The position numbers and the translations under genes are program-made. From the NCBI GenBank assembly GCA_034620365.1, contig JAQGEQ010000011.1:496001-560000 (forward strand): a stretch of DNA of 64,000 nucleotides, given 5' to 3'. Every line of letters begins with the position of its first letter. The first letter of the stretch is position 1. The stretch is from Pegea sp. RAD2-039. Lineage: Eukaryota > Chordata > Thaliacea > Salpida > Salpidae. The notes beneath the pieces are model-generated. The model was not told the DNA's origin and did no database searches. It saw nothing but the letters and a program-made list of their open reading frames with translations. This document shows, in pieces, positions 1 to 12,100 of the stretch.

Positions 1-2524
1 GCTTCAAATAATAAAAGTCTTTTTAACGACATGATAGTCTAAAAACAAAATAATAACTGAAAAGTACTTTTATTTCAAAGACATCTTATCACAACTAATA
101 CATTAATTATAAGATTATGAATTAATGCAAACTATTTGTAACGAATTTAGACAAATTGAAATGCTTCATATTTTAAAAACATCAAATATATTTGAAGTAC
201 TTTTGCAATACGAAATTATAAATATTATTATACAAACAATTATTTGTAAATACAACAATCAAGTAAAATTCACTATGTAAAACAAGAGTAAGACTCTCTA
301 CAGTCTTTCTAGCTATCTCATAAAAAATGTTTATGCTTATGATGTATAAACTTACCTTAATATATCTATATTTCTATACGTTTGTTATCTAATCAGCAAT
401 ATTTCCTATTCTTATTTTTATTAATACAAATTTTTGACTAATAAAACCATTTTTTGTTCAGCTTTAAGTTTAAATTTCAACATAATCACCTTTACTTCCT
501 AAGCTTATTTCTAACTTATTTCTTTTAAATCGTTTATAAGCTTTTTTTGTAAAGATTAGTAATAGCATTCACTTTTTGTTAAATTATTAAAATGACTAAC
601 AGTCCAAACAGCTGCTAGTTTTTAGAAGTTAGTAGATTGAAAAATTCTTTTAAATAGTTAAAGCTTGAAAAGATTAAGGTTGTTAACTGCTTACTGTTTT
701 ACAATGGTGTAAGCTTGGCAAACTTCTTGCGCAGAGCTGTCTATTTTTAATTTATAAATGATATGTCTGTTATAAATGTGAAACTATCTTTCAATAGCAT
801 TTACCATTTCATTATTTAAGTCAATCACTTAATATATATAATTAAAACTATTTCTTAGGTATAAGAAAATCTTAAGAATTTTTATACATTTTTAAACATT
901 TTTACAATTTTTTTTATAATAATGTTTCATTAGGAATTAATATAATGACTTGATAACTTTTAATTTAATAATTTAATCTTTTTCTTTTACGTTTATGCTT
1001 CTAGTATATCTTATACATTTTTCACAAATCTTTCATTTCTTGCAAGAAACTTTCTGTTATAATCAATTTGAATACTCTGTAAATAGTTTAGATTTTATTT
1101 ATTAATTAAAATTCTTTGCTGTATGATTTACTAACTAGAACACATTCTCATGTACAATTATTTTCTATACACGTTTAGTGATTAAAATACCTAAAAATAT
1201 AGTTAATTCTACAGCTAATTTGTACCTTGTCAGCACTGAAAACATTTTATAACTCAAAAAACTATTTTAGATTTTGACTTAACAATTTAACATATTTTAG
1301 GTTGCAGTTATTTGCTCTTAATTGCTTCAAATACTTTAAAAATTAAATATTCACTAACTTAAAATATTTTGAACGTATACCATATACTTGATTTAAAAAA
1401 AAACTTTGAAAAAAATAAAACTAAGTAATTTGAGTATTTTAAACCTTGCAATATATTACTAACTAGCAATATACTACTAACCAAAAGTTATTCATTTTAA
1501 CTTAGACCGAAGCGTATAAAGTAACTAATGTGGTTTCTACAATAATCAAATGTACAGGAACTCGTGAACCCCAATATTTGGACTTAATGGAATAAAAAAA
1601 AGTTTTTACTTCAAACTAGCGTCACTAGTATCAAAATTGTAACCACAGTACCAGGTGGATCACCCAAAAGTATGTTTAAAACTTTGGATTTTATGTGCTT
1701 AAGTTATAAAGTACATGATGAAACTTGTTCAAGTTCTTATAGTTTTAAATCTATAAAGTAAGAAAATACAAAACATTTAACTGCAGTCAGCAAGAACAAC
1801 TATCAGGCATTTTCTAATAACTTTACAGAAAATTTCTTCTCTAGAAATGTGATCTGCTAAAAAACTACCACAACGGATTTTTTTGCAAGATGTAACTAAT
1901 AATATTTCATTTTTTTATAAACAATTTTATGTTTATTTTATGCAGTAAAGTTTCCACAACTGATAATAGTTAGTTTTATTCTAAATGATTTTCTTTGTAT
2001 TTCAATGAAGTTAGTTAAAAATTATCCATTAATACTCTGATTAAACACAAATTTTAATGTCGAAAAAATGCAATATTTATAAATTGAAGCTTAAACAAAA
2101 TGAAAAAACTTTTAAAAAAATAATATGAACAAACAACAAATATTTAACTCAAGTTTGAACACAAAGAATAAAAACATAACCGACGAGTTTAATTAAAATG
2201 AAAATATACATATGATAATCACGTTGGAATTCAGAAGTACAACCAATCACATTAAAAGCAAATTGGCGAAGACTTACGTTTTAGGCATCAACATTTAATC
2301 ATTGAAATTTGTAAAGTATCAAACAAATTGAAAAAAGTACAATTAAAAGAGAAAGGGAAGCATGAAAAAAAGGATTACATTGGCAAGTTTGAAAACAAGC
2401 CGATATATATCAGCAGTTACGGATTATTATGGCTTTATTTAGTTAAACAACAGCGGAAGGATTCACAATATTATAAATCAAAATATCAAAACTGACAAAT
2501 TATTTGAGTAAGGCTTTAAGATCA
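1..2524. other. Intergenic, AT-rich; 3' flank of the CTR gene
   Basis: I see no open frame of useful length and no splice-linked exons on either strand. The right end should hold the 3' UTR of the minus-strand copper transporter whose stop is at 2525-2527. The rest is low-complexity A/T sequence with scattered AATAAA-like words that carry little information at this base composition. Confidence 0.6.
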
Positions 2525-3631
2525 TTAAACAGCATGAGTTAAAAGTGATTCGGTTGATGTATTAACAGTTGTAAGGGTAGAGACAGGATCTGTAGAAGAT
2601 CTATTATCATTAGCAGAAGATAAGGTTTGCTGACTGTCCGTATTAAAGAAAAAATATCCCAAAACAGAACCCCCAATAACTGCACCCATCACATAAGAGT
2701 TATACAACATAGCAGCAAGCATCAAAACATATCCGAGAAAAAGCTTAATAGCAAATAAAGCTGTTTGGATTAGATGGTTTTTTATTCTGAAAAATATCAA
2801 AAAGTGTTTGTGACTTTGTAATTCTGATATCAAGTTTTAAGAAAACGTTTAAATATCAATTCTATAAAATAATATCCGTTTTAATAAAAAGAAAATTATC
2901 TATTCGAAAATAAAATGTTACAAATAACTTTGTTTTTAGAAATATTGAAACTTTATACAAAACCTATCTTTTGTAAATGAAGCAGGAAATTTGAAGAGCT
3001 TTTACCTTCTACATCTGACGTACTGAAGACTGTCTGATATACATAAATCTAAGCTCGCTGTGCTTGTATCAGGTTTGCTTTCTGGGAATTCAGTTTTCAA
3101 CTTTTTTAGAGGCAAACTAAAAAAGTGATGAGAGAAAAACACCTGCAGAGCTTTGCTTGCTTCAACTACCAACCCAATTCCTACAACACCTGAAAAATAT
3201 GATGGAAATATTTTAAAGCTTTCCAAAGTTTTAATTTCCTTGAAATCTTTGTTGAAATTCAACTTGATGAGAATTAAAAGTGGATATTTAGAAACAACAT
3301 AAAAACTAGATTTACTTTCAGGAAAAAATATCATAAAAAATAAGACTTACCGATACAAGTAAAGATTAGAGTTGAAGTAGAGTTAATATTCCATGATTCA
3401 AATAAAAATTTGAAAGGTAAATCGTCATTAAAAAATTGCTAAAAAATATAGTTTAGTCAGAGTTAGTTCAAATCTTTTATATTGACATTGACTATGTACA
3501 TATCAATAAAAATCAAGCTTAGATTTTATATTTTAATTATCTAATTCTTATTTATCAATAGTATTTATAATTTAATATTGAATAATTATTGTTTATATTT
3601 AATGATATCTTCAAAATTCACTTACTTTCAT
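2525..3631 (-). CDS. SLC31A: CTR-family copper transporter (SLC31A-like), 4 exons, 179 aa
   Basis: Trimeric high-affinity copper(I) channel of plasma or endosomal membranes. Exons on the minus strand are 3626-3631 (ATGAAA only), 3351-3438, 3006-3189 and 2525-2786; phases join exactly to 540 nt. TM1 lies in the exon 2/3 region. TM2 carries GYVLMLAAMLYN, with the MxxxM copper-selectivity motif (MLAAM), and TM3 carries GGSVLG, the GxxxG packing motif. The N-terminus is very short and lacks the Met-rich copper-collecting segment of CTR1, which resembles CTR2 (SLC31A2). The cytosolic loop and the Ser/Thr-rich tail are family-typical in placement but not in sequence. The start exon has six coding bases and rests on a good donor (GTAAGT) and correct phase; an upstream start exon is possible. 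ELP2 ends 233 bp upstream on the same strand. Confidence 0.88.
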
Positions 3632-3864
3632 TCTTTTTTTAGTTTTGATTTAACAAAGTTTCAATAAGTTTCTTATTATTTAGTTTTTAATTCTGTGACA
3701 AATTCAAAAAATTCTATATTAAAATATACCAAGCATAAACTTTGTTAATTTAAATCATACTTGATCATGAAAAAGTTCCCAAAAATAAAAAATAAATAAT
3801 TGAAAACTTGATATAGTTCTGAAAAACTGGAAACAGTAAACTTAACCTAATAAATACTAAATCA

Positions 3865-6336
3865 TTAAATTATAAGTTCAAAAATTTTTAGCTGGTTATC
3901 AAGTCCACATGATGCTAAACTCATTGAGCACTGCTCTTCTTCATTATTAATCTCAGGTTTCCACTTTAATCGCTGAACAGCTAAACAATGAGAAGCATTT
4001 ACATCAAATGTCATGATTTGATGAAGAGAGGTTGATTCAGTAAACACCAAACCACAAATCCTTATCTGACCACTTTCAAACCCGATGGCAAACACATCAT
4101 CATAAACTTCTGATTTCAAATATTGATTAAAGGCAACAGCAGTAACTGCCTCGTTGTATTTTTCAACTAAATCTCTATCCACAACAACTTCATTTTCACT
4201 TTTTACATCAAGCTTCCACAACATTAACTTGCTATCTCTAGAACCAGTGATGAAATGCTTACTATTTTTAGACCAAGAACATGACCAAATAATTCGACTA
4301 TGACATGTTTTCTTTTCACTTTTTGATACTAAATCAAACACGAATTTACCATCAACTTCATTAATAGAATACAACGCCCATGTGCGGTCACGTGACACTG
4401 ACAAGATAAATTTACCATCTGGTGAAAACTCAATTTGAGTAACTGTTAAATTGTGAGCTTGCAAAAGACCAACATTTTCCCATGTACCGGATTTCCATAC
4501 AAAAACTCCAGAAGGTTTTGCATTAAAAGATTTAGAAGATGAAGCAAATAAACTTCCTGATTTATTAGCAGCAATTCCAAAAATTTCATATACATGTCCA
4601 TACAACTTGCTTACTTCAGGCCATAAAGTGTTTTGAAGAAGATCAGTTTCTGATGGAGGTTGCTGAAGTGATAAAGATTGAAACAAATTATCAATATATT
4701 GATCATTTCTGCTCGATGGGTTGGTGGATTGAGGAATACTTTCATTTTGTGTGAAGACAGCTTTGTTTGATAAGCCTAAAGCAGGAACAGAAGCTCCTTG
4801 GGGTGCATCTGCAAGCTGATCACTAAGATCAAAATCTGTGAGTTGAGAGAAGTTTTTTAGGAAGTTTTGAGGTGCTCTGAAAACACGAACAACTTTTTCA
4901 TCCCCACCAGATACAAAATGACAACCATCACTAAGGAGGGCTACACAGTGCATATTATAACCATGGATTTGAGTTCTAGCCACTTCATGCCAAGAAAATC
5001 GTTCATTATAACAACACTTTGCAAATATTCTGGTAGTTTGATCTTCACTGGTGGAAATTATGAAATGGCCCTTTGGGTGCCAATCAAGATCACGGACAGC
5101 TGACATATGTCCCCCAACTACTACACCAGCTTGCCATCTTCCATTCTCATCGCAATTCCATTCATAAAATGCACCACTATAACTTAGAGCAAAAATTGAT
5201 TTGTTGTTGTGACAAAAAGAAGCTTTATAAAAACCTAAAGTGTTTCCACCAACTTCACCAACTTTTATTGTGTCCATCCATATCTTTTCATTGATATTAT
5301 ACTCCCAAAGAATAATGACTTTATCAAGAGAAGCAGTTAGAAGCTGGAGGTTAGAGATATCAGAAGAGTCATAGTTCCACTCTGCACTATAAACCCATTG
5401 TTCATGGCTTTCCAAAATACTATCAATACAAATAGAATAATCTTTTTTACTTGAGTCAGTAAAAACTGAAAACTTTTCTTTTTTGACTTCAAGAAAATGT
5501 TTATCTTGTTTTTCTATTTTTTCTTCAAATAACTTCCAAATTCTCACGGTACAATCTTGTGAAGTGCTAGCAAATAAAACAGAGCCATCAGTACAATCTA
5601 CAAAGTTTATTGAACGAACCCAGTCACTATGACCACTTAATACTACAGTTTCAATGAAGTTCAGATTCTCTTTTGAACAATTCTTAAAAGGTTTTTCAGG
5701 AAGATAAAATCTAATCTTAAAATCATCACAGGCACAAGCCAGAAATGGAACTGAAGAAAATGGTAAAATATGAAATTTTAAACCAAGTACAAACTTGTTA
5801 CCAAAATCAATTAATTGCATCTTATTAGTAACATCCAATAAGCTATCATAAGAGTACCAAAGTTTAACCTTAGAATCAGAACCACTAGATGCAATTAAAT
5901 ACAAAGATAAAGCATTATTTGAATCTGATACATGGACTCCATCCAAACATCTGATAGAGCCTTTATGGGAATCAACTACAAACATAGATTTTAGAGAATC
6001 TGACCTCAAAATTGTTGAATGACCAACACAGTCTTCTAAAGACCAACAAATAAGACTTCCACTACTGTCCCCTGACAACAGGTAGGTACTTTTATTAAAA
6101 CCTTGCTTACCAACAACAAAGGATCTTAACCATTGAATAGAATCAACTTCATTCTTATGAAGGTTATATGTGTATATCGAATGATTACTGGAATTTGAAT
6201 TTAAACCAATGTTATAGATATTCACAGAATTTGAACATCCAAATGCTACAACATTATTAGGTCCAATATCATAGCAGTTTGGAGATCTATTACTACAGGC
6301 AGCCACATGCTTTAATTTAAAACTACAATTATCCAT
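3865..6336 (-). CDS. ELP2: Elongator complex protein 2 (ELP2), intronless, 823 aa
   Basis: ELP2 is the double WD40-propeller scaffold of the Elongator complex, which with ELP1 and ELP3 modifies wobble uridines of tRNAs (cm5U family) in the cytoplasm. One uninterrupted frame of normal family length starts with the typical N-terminus (MDNCSFKLKHVAACSNRSPN). WD-type blades run throughout, for example GSDSKVKLWY, SQDCTVRIWKL, SLDKVIILWEY, SEDQTTRIFAK, GDEKVVRVFRAP, SRDRTWALYSI, SRDSKLMLWKL and a last GLDNQLKIFEL. The ELP2 hallmark linker between the propellers, around FRAPQNFLKNF, is present. The gene has no introns although most genes in this window have many, so it may descend from a retrocopy or have lost its introns. 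No disruption is seen, so it looks functional. Confidence 0.95.
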   Translation of the reverse strand: MDNCSFKLKHVAACSNRSPNCYDIGPNNVVAFGCSNSVNIYNIGLNSNSSNHSIYTYNLHKNEVDSIQWLRSFVVGKQGFNKSTYLLSGDSSGSLICWSLEDCVGHSTILRSDSLKSMFVVDSHKGSIRCLDGVHVSDSNNALSLYLIASSGSDSKVKLWYSYDSLLDVTNKMQLIDFGNKFVLGLKFHILPFSSVPFLACACDDFKIRFYLPEKPFKNCSKENLNFIETVVLSGHSDWVRSINFVDCTDGSVLFASTSQDCTVRIWKLFEEKIEKQDKHFLEVKKEKFSVFTDSSKKDYSICIDSILESHEQWVYSAEWNYDSSDISNLQLLTASLDKVIILWEYNINEKIWMDTIKVGEVGGNTLGFYKASFCHNNKSIFALSYSGAFYEWNCDENGRWQAGVVVGGHMSAVRDLDWHPKGHFIISTSEDQTTRIFAKCCYNERFSWHEVARTQIHGYNMHCVALLSDGCHFVSGGDEKVVRVFRAPQNFLKNFSQLTDFDLSDQLADAPQGASVPALGLSNKAVFTQNESIPQSTNPSSRNDQYIDNLFQSLSLQQPPSETDLLQNTLWPEVSKLYGHVYEIFGIAANKSGSLFASSSKSFNAKPSGVFVWKSGTWENVGLLQAHNLTVTQIEFSPDGKFILSVSRDRTWALYSINEVDGKFVFDLVSKSEKKTCHSRIIWSCSWSKNSKHFITGSRDSKLMLWKLDVKSENEVVVDRDLVEKYNEAVTAVAFNQYLKSEVYDDVFAIGFESGQIRICGLVFTESTSLHQIMTFDVNASHCLAVQRLKWKPEINNEEEQCSMSLASCGLDNQLKIFELII

Positions 6337-9117
6337 TTTTTATATCACTTTCAGTCAATATCTACAAATTGAATAGATAAAAAAATATGTCAAATCTTAG
6401 GAACTTATATAAATTCCTAAAGAATTAATTTTCATAAAAAATTTTAAACTAAAAAAATTCTTTTATAAATTCAAATAATTATTTCTTAAACACTAACACT
6501 ACTATTTAATTAGTTATTTATTATATTCAAAAATGATTTATAATCATAAGAAGCAAGATATAATATCAAAATGCAATACTTGTTATAAATTTATTATTTT
6601 AAAAATCTATGTTATTTTCAAAACAAAATGAAACATAAATAACAATAAATTAATCAATAAACCTTTAAGAAATAACGATACAAATTACTAACTAAACTTA
6701 ACAATGTAATAAGTTCCAAAACTTATCTTTTCAAATTTTCATAAAAATTAGTTTGCTTAACAACACACCTTTAATAAGTACAAACAAATACTATAATAAC
6801 TTGGTCAGCAATTTTATAGCAAAATAAACCATAAAAAAGTTAGTTATTTTAAAATCAACAATTCAACTTAAAATATTTATATCCGTCAATATAGCCAAAG
6901 TAAATAAATACCTTTAATATAAGAAAAACTTAAAACTGATTGATGCAATTTTCAAAATATATTTAAAATTTAATTAATGGACACTTTTTATGAGCATTTA
7001 ACACCAGTAAATCGTTTGCACAAATAATTTCAATAAAATTTCAAATCTGCATAAAACAAAGTTTAGAAATTGAAAAGAGTCAATGTTTACTAAAATGGAA
7101 AAGTTGGATTTAAACTATTTTGTCATTATTTATATTATTTTACTTTAGGCATATATATTAATTTAAATTAACTCCACAGCATGTTTACCGATAAATTCTA
7201 AACGGATAGACTAGTACTTGAAAAATCTTATTCTAAACTTAAACTAGTTTCCTTAAAATTTGAAAAGTTCATTTTATATTTAGTTAATTATCATTTATTG
7301 TAAAAAGGTTTAGCAAAAGATTTATGGCATGTGGTAGTATGACTAAACAAGCTTATGGTACTGATGATACCTTTTAAATCTTATGTGAAGCATGAAACCT
7401 TAATAAAATTCTAGCTTGATTGGTTTGAAGATTAAGTTTGCAAAACTCGTCACTAACTACATCACATGAAATAAAAAGGTAATTTGCAGACATATCTAGC
7501 GCTCAGAAGCTGGGTAGACTAACGATATACCTAAATTAATGTCATGAAAAAGTGTTCTTTTAACTTATATAAGTTTTAAAGTTTGAATAGTTTTTACCTA
7601 TAATTTACTTTGTGCCATAACTATTGGGTCATAAGTTAATGTAAATTGTACTACTACTAATGTGGTAGAATTAGTTATCTTCATCATTACTATGTAAGGT
7701 AAAATTCTTTTTTTTATATTACCCTATTGAAATGAAGCTAGTATTACAAAATCTATTTTTCAGAGTCTAAGAGGACTCTGGCAAATTAGTCTTTCTATGT
7801 CTTCAACCATACTTAGATTAGTATGATTATTATAAAGTTTATTTTTGCAGTAGTATATAACATTCTGTTTTTATTATACACCATAAATAATAAGCTTTAA
7901 GAAATAAAACAAGGGTAAATAAACTATACCAAGTTTTAGAATCAGATATGTGCAAATCATTAAATTTATTTAGGCAAAAATTTTAGAAATCTATGGCATC
8001 ACTCAGCAGTCGTTAAACATAAACCGTCTTGAAATTACTTTAATATGTTTTTCTTGAAGTGTTTTAAAATGATTTTGTCCTAAGTTTTTGAAAATGTTTG
8101 TATTTATCAAAAAGGTAAAACCAAATTTAGTTGATAATTTTAAAAATTGTTGTAACTAAAAATTGTAAAAATTTTACTAATTACTTTTTTTAACTACTGA
8201 TAGTTAATTAACTTAAATAATATTAAAAAAATAGATTAAACTTTAGGAAACTGTACAAACATGTTTTAAGAACTATTGAACACAGATTAAATCATTAAAG
8301 TAATTTCTAAAGCTAAGCTTTCGATACAAACTCTCGAATGATAACCTCTTCAAATCTTACTGTCATCATTAAACTCATCCTTTAAGTTAAAAATCGCTGT
8401 GATTGATTACCATCAATCGTGTTTAAAAAGAATTGAGAGGAATCTTACAAGAAGACAAAACTTAAGAATAAATTAGTCTTTAAGTTTAAATTTACAGAAG
8501 CTATTTGAAATGCTAAACGAGCTTGACCTTTATATAAAAAGCAGTCTTTCGGGTTATTTTTATTTTATTTGTTTTGTTAAGAAACGTTCAGCTCAAAAAA
8601 TCAAAATTACAATATTTTGGGAAGGGACAATAATTAACTCACAAATTTATATTTTGTTAATAAAGTAAAAAATCAACAATAATAAAAATCTCAAAAACGA
8701 TAGATTTAGTTTTAAAAAAACGATTATGGCTTTGTAAATCATTTTCCAACTTTATTACTGCGAAACAAATCTAAAAATTTAAAATCATTTAAAGCCTTAA
8801 ATGTCATCACGTTAATCATGCAATAAAAGTTAAAAAGTTTCAAATAATACAAAATAAAAGCTTTCCAGGCTCTGTAGTTTGTACAATATAGTTTGATGTT
8901 TATTAACATTAGTAACTAATTTAAAGTTCATATTAACACGTACATATACACTTATCTTTATAAAACTAGTACGTGATTTTGGGTGAGCAAACAAAAATTG
9001 AACTTCTAAATATATAATTCTCCAATCTTTTTGTTATCCTGACAATCTTTTATTTCCTGACAAATTCTTTTATGATTAGCTAATAAAGTTTAATAAATTT
9101 TTATTTTAAAAACTTAC
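6337..9117. other. Intergenic; upstream of ELP2, possibly last exons of the lectin/Ig receptor
   Basis: No long frame is visible. The ELP2 promoter should lie near 6340-6600. The cytoplasmic tail and 3' UTR of the minus-strand receptor (last exon found at 9118) must lie here. One weak minus-strand candidate exon near 8345-8380 has a fair acceptor and donor, but its phase does not fit, so I did not join it. Confidence 0.5.
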
Positions 9118-12100
9118 TTTTGCTGGCTGAAAAATTTTTGAAAATCAAAACTCCAATAATCAGCAGACTTGCAACTAAAATAGGGACTAGGTACGCTGCT
9201 AATGATATCAAAGAAAAACGAAAAGTTTGTTTTTCTAAACGAAAACAAAACAAACTTGATTTAATCATTTTATAACTTTAAAGGCATAATTACAAAAAAT
9301 AAACTACAATACATATAAGATAGCAAACACAGAAATGATGTTGGTCCAAGAGTTTCACAAAACGTGGTGATTAACTATTCCAAAATGTATTTTATAAAAT
9401 GTTTGTGGATTGAACCAGCAATGATGGTTTTGCAAATCAAAGTTTTATTATGTTGCCAAGATGAGCATAAAATTATAAGTTACAAATAGTTTTTAAACTC
9501 ACGTTTATCACATGTGTACTCCTGGCTTTCCTCACCAAGTACGTTTGCACATTTACATAATTTAATTATAAATTTATTCTCATATGTTGAATTTAATTTA
9601 AATTTGAACACATTATTCATTCCAACAACACTTGCATTTATATTCTCAATTCTGCTTTCCATCGTAACATTGGATTTGGAGAATGATTTTATGTTTACCT
9701 GTAACGGTTTTGAAATTTTATATTTAAGTATATTTCATCTTATTGTCTACAAAAAAAAACTTTATTAAAACGATACCATGCATCAAAAACCGAAACTCAT
9801 TTTAGTACACTCTTGTTCGCGCTCAGATGAGTTTTTTAGGGAGTTGTGTTGTACTATGCACTCTTCGTCATTGTTTTGATAAACCTTTTTAATCTCAATT
9901 CTTTTTTTTCTCGCCCGAATAGTATATTTAAGATCAATAAGCTTGCTCCAGTACTTCGGCTTATAAGATAGCTATGATGAATAAGCTTGAATATTAAAAA
10001 TTAATTCTTTTTTATCTCAGTTAAATATATAACCTCGATGTTGAAATCAGTTTGAGTCAGAATACCTTTTACTTTGACAAATATATTCTTAGATTGCACG
10101 GATTCTATTGAAATATTCTCATTATGTGAAGAGTTAAAAGCAAACTGTTGCTTGGAAAGTGTAAAGTCGGAGAGAACAAGCAAGGTTTTTCTTTCTTTGC
10201 AAAAATTTTCTTTGGCTTGAGACTTTGATAAAGAAGCAGCTGTAGAAAATTGTATTTATTAGCGAAAGCATTGAAATGTTTGAACGTCATACCAGTAAAA
10301 AAGCAGTAATGATTGCTGGAATTGCTGACTGAAAATGATCGTTAAATATTAAGTTATTTTTAACTAGAAATTAAATTTTAGATATCATAACTCTACTTTG
10401 TTTTTTAGCAAGCTCCAATTCAACTAAATTTTATTTAATCTATTGTACTTTATAGAAAATTGAGTTTAAATAGATCTATTTAATCAGGACTATTTTGTGT
10501 AAGCTTTACAACTTTGTAGAGAATATCTGTGATGAAAAGTAAAGCATTTTCTTACTTGCTTCAGGGGCACCATTAAATCGCTTGCATAATCGAGTGTTGT
10601 TAGAAGGCAGCATGACTTTAAAATCTTGTTGATTTACCATTTCAGCATCTTTTTTAAGTATTTAATTAGAATTCTACAGTTCGGTAATTTACATAATTGT
10701 TGTTGATATTTTATTCTTAATTTATCATTTACTTTGATATAAGTTCAAACCTGAATTTAAGTAGAACATTTTCTTTAAGATGTTAAACTTTGCTCCAATA
10801 GCAGTACAATATAAAGTAGAATTTTTCTCGAATGATACAGGATTTTTAATTGAAATTGTTGAAGTTGTTGTCCATGTATTTCTGTCATATATGTTAGTAA
10901 TTTTGAAAATATCATCATCTTTTTCTAAAACATGGAAGGCTCTAATCCAAAAGATTGCTGGTAGAGCATAGAGCATGATATATTGCCTGATTTTAATGTG
11001 TCAACTTCTTTTTCAACAAGTCTCACCAGTTTTCCATTAAAGTTATCTGTTAGTAACAACAAGTAAACTAAGAATATTAAATAGAACAAAATGTAACAAA
11101 CAAAATTTGCCTTTAATTGTGTATTGATATAAAACAACAAATAGATTTATCTAACAACATCAATTTAGTTAATAATAACTCTTATAAACATCAGTAATTG
11201 CAACAAATATTTCTAGAGTTATATATTTGACAATTCTGGTCTTAAAATTATGATCAAAATCTTTAGTCACTCTACAACACAAAACCTTAATCATGAAAAA
11301 ATAAATGGCTAAATAATTTTGGATTATAGAATTTGCCAAATGAAATTAAAGAGTTTACTTTCTACTGTAAGTTGTAAAGTTTGTAGAATCTGATTTTTAT
11401 ATTTCAACACGCAAACAAAAACGTCTGTCACGTGCGAACCGACAAAATGTATGCTTGCCATTTGATAACTTTCTTGGCTTTCGTAAGTTTGGTAAATCTT
11501 TTTGGATGAATCTTTACTAACAATGCTACTCTTTCTATTTAATGAAATCAAAATTAAGCAATTTTTTAACTGAATCATCGAAATATTTTGTACCTCATCC
11601 AAGTTGCTGAGTAATTCAAACCTCCAAAAATTGCGCAATTGACTGATTCGTAAAAGTTTGAAATGTTTAGGTAAGTTGTAGAAAGAAATCCGTTTCCAAA
11701 TGCTACAGATTATTTCAGTTAGATTTTATTTTGAATAGTTTTCCATTATCAAAATTTAAAATAAACTATAAATTCAGGTTTTAAGCTCATCGATTTTATT
11801 GAAACATAATTATTTGATTATTTTTTTGGTGACTGTACTGTTTTAGAAAATTGTATGATGTTTTTAAATTGTATAAATATGATTAAATTACATAAATGGA
11901 ATTTACATAAAGATTTGTTTATATAACTTAAACAATGATATTGTTAATAATATAACTTATCGATTCTATTTCATTGTTCAAACCAAACTCACGATTTTCA
12001 CAAATATAATTAAATTTTCTTTCACATTTGGTATTAAACCAAAAGCCAAACGTTTCATGACGTCTTTGAGTATTTTTCAATATTGTTCCAATTAAAACAC

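Noticed and set aside
8345-8380. Candidate cytoplasmic exon of the lectin/Ig receptor
   Set aside because: Splice sites are fair, but the phase after the TM exon would give an immediate stop.
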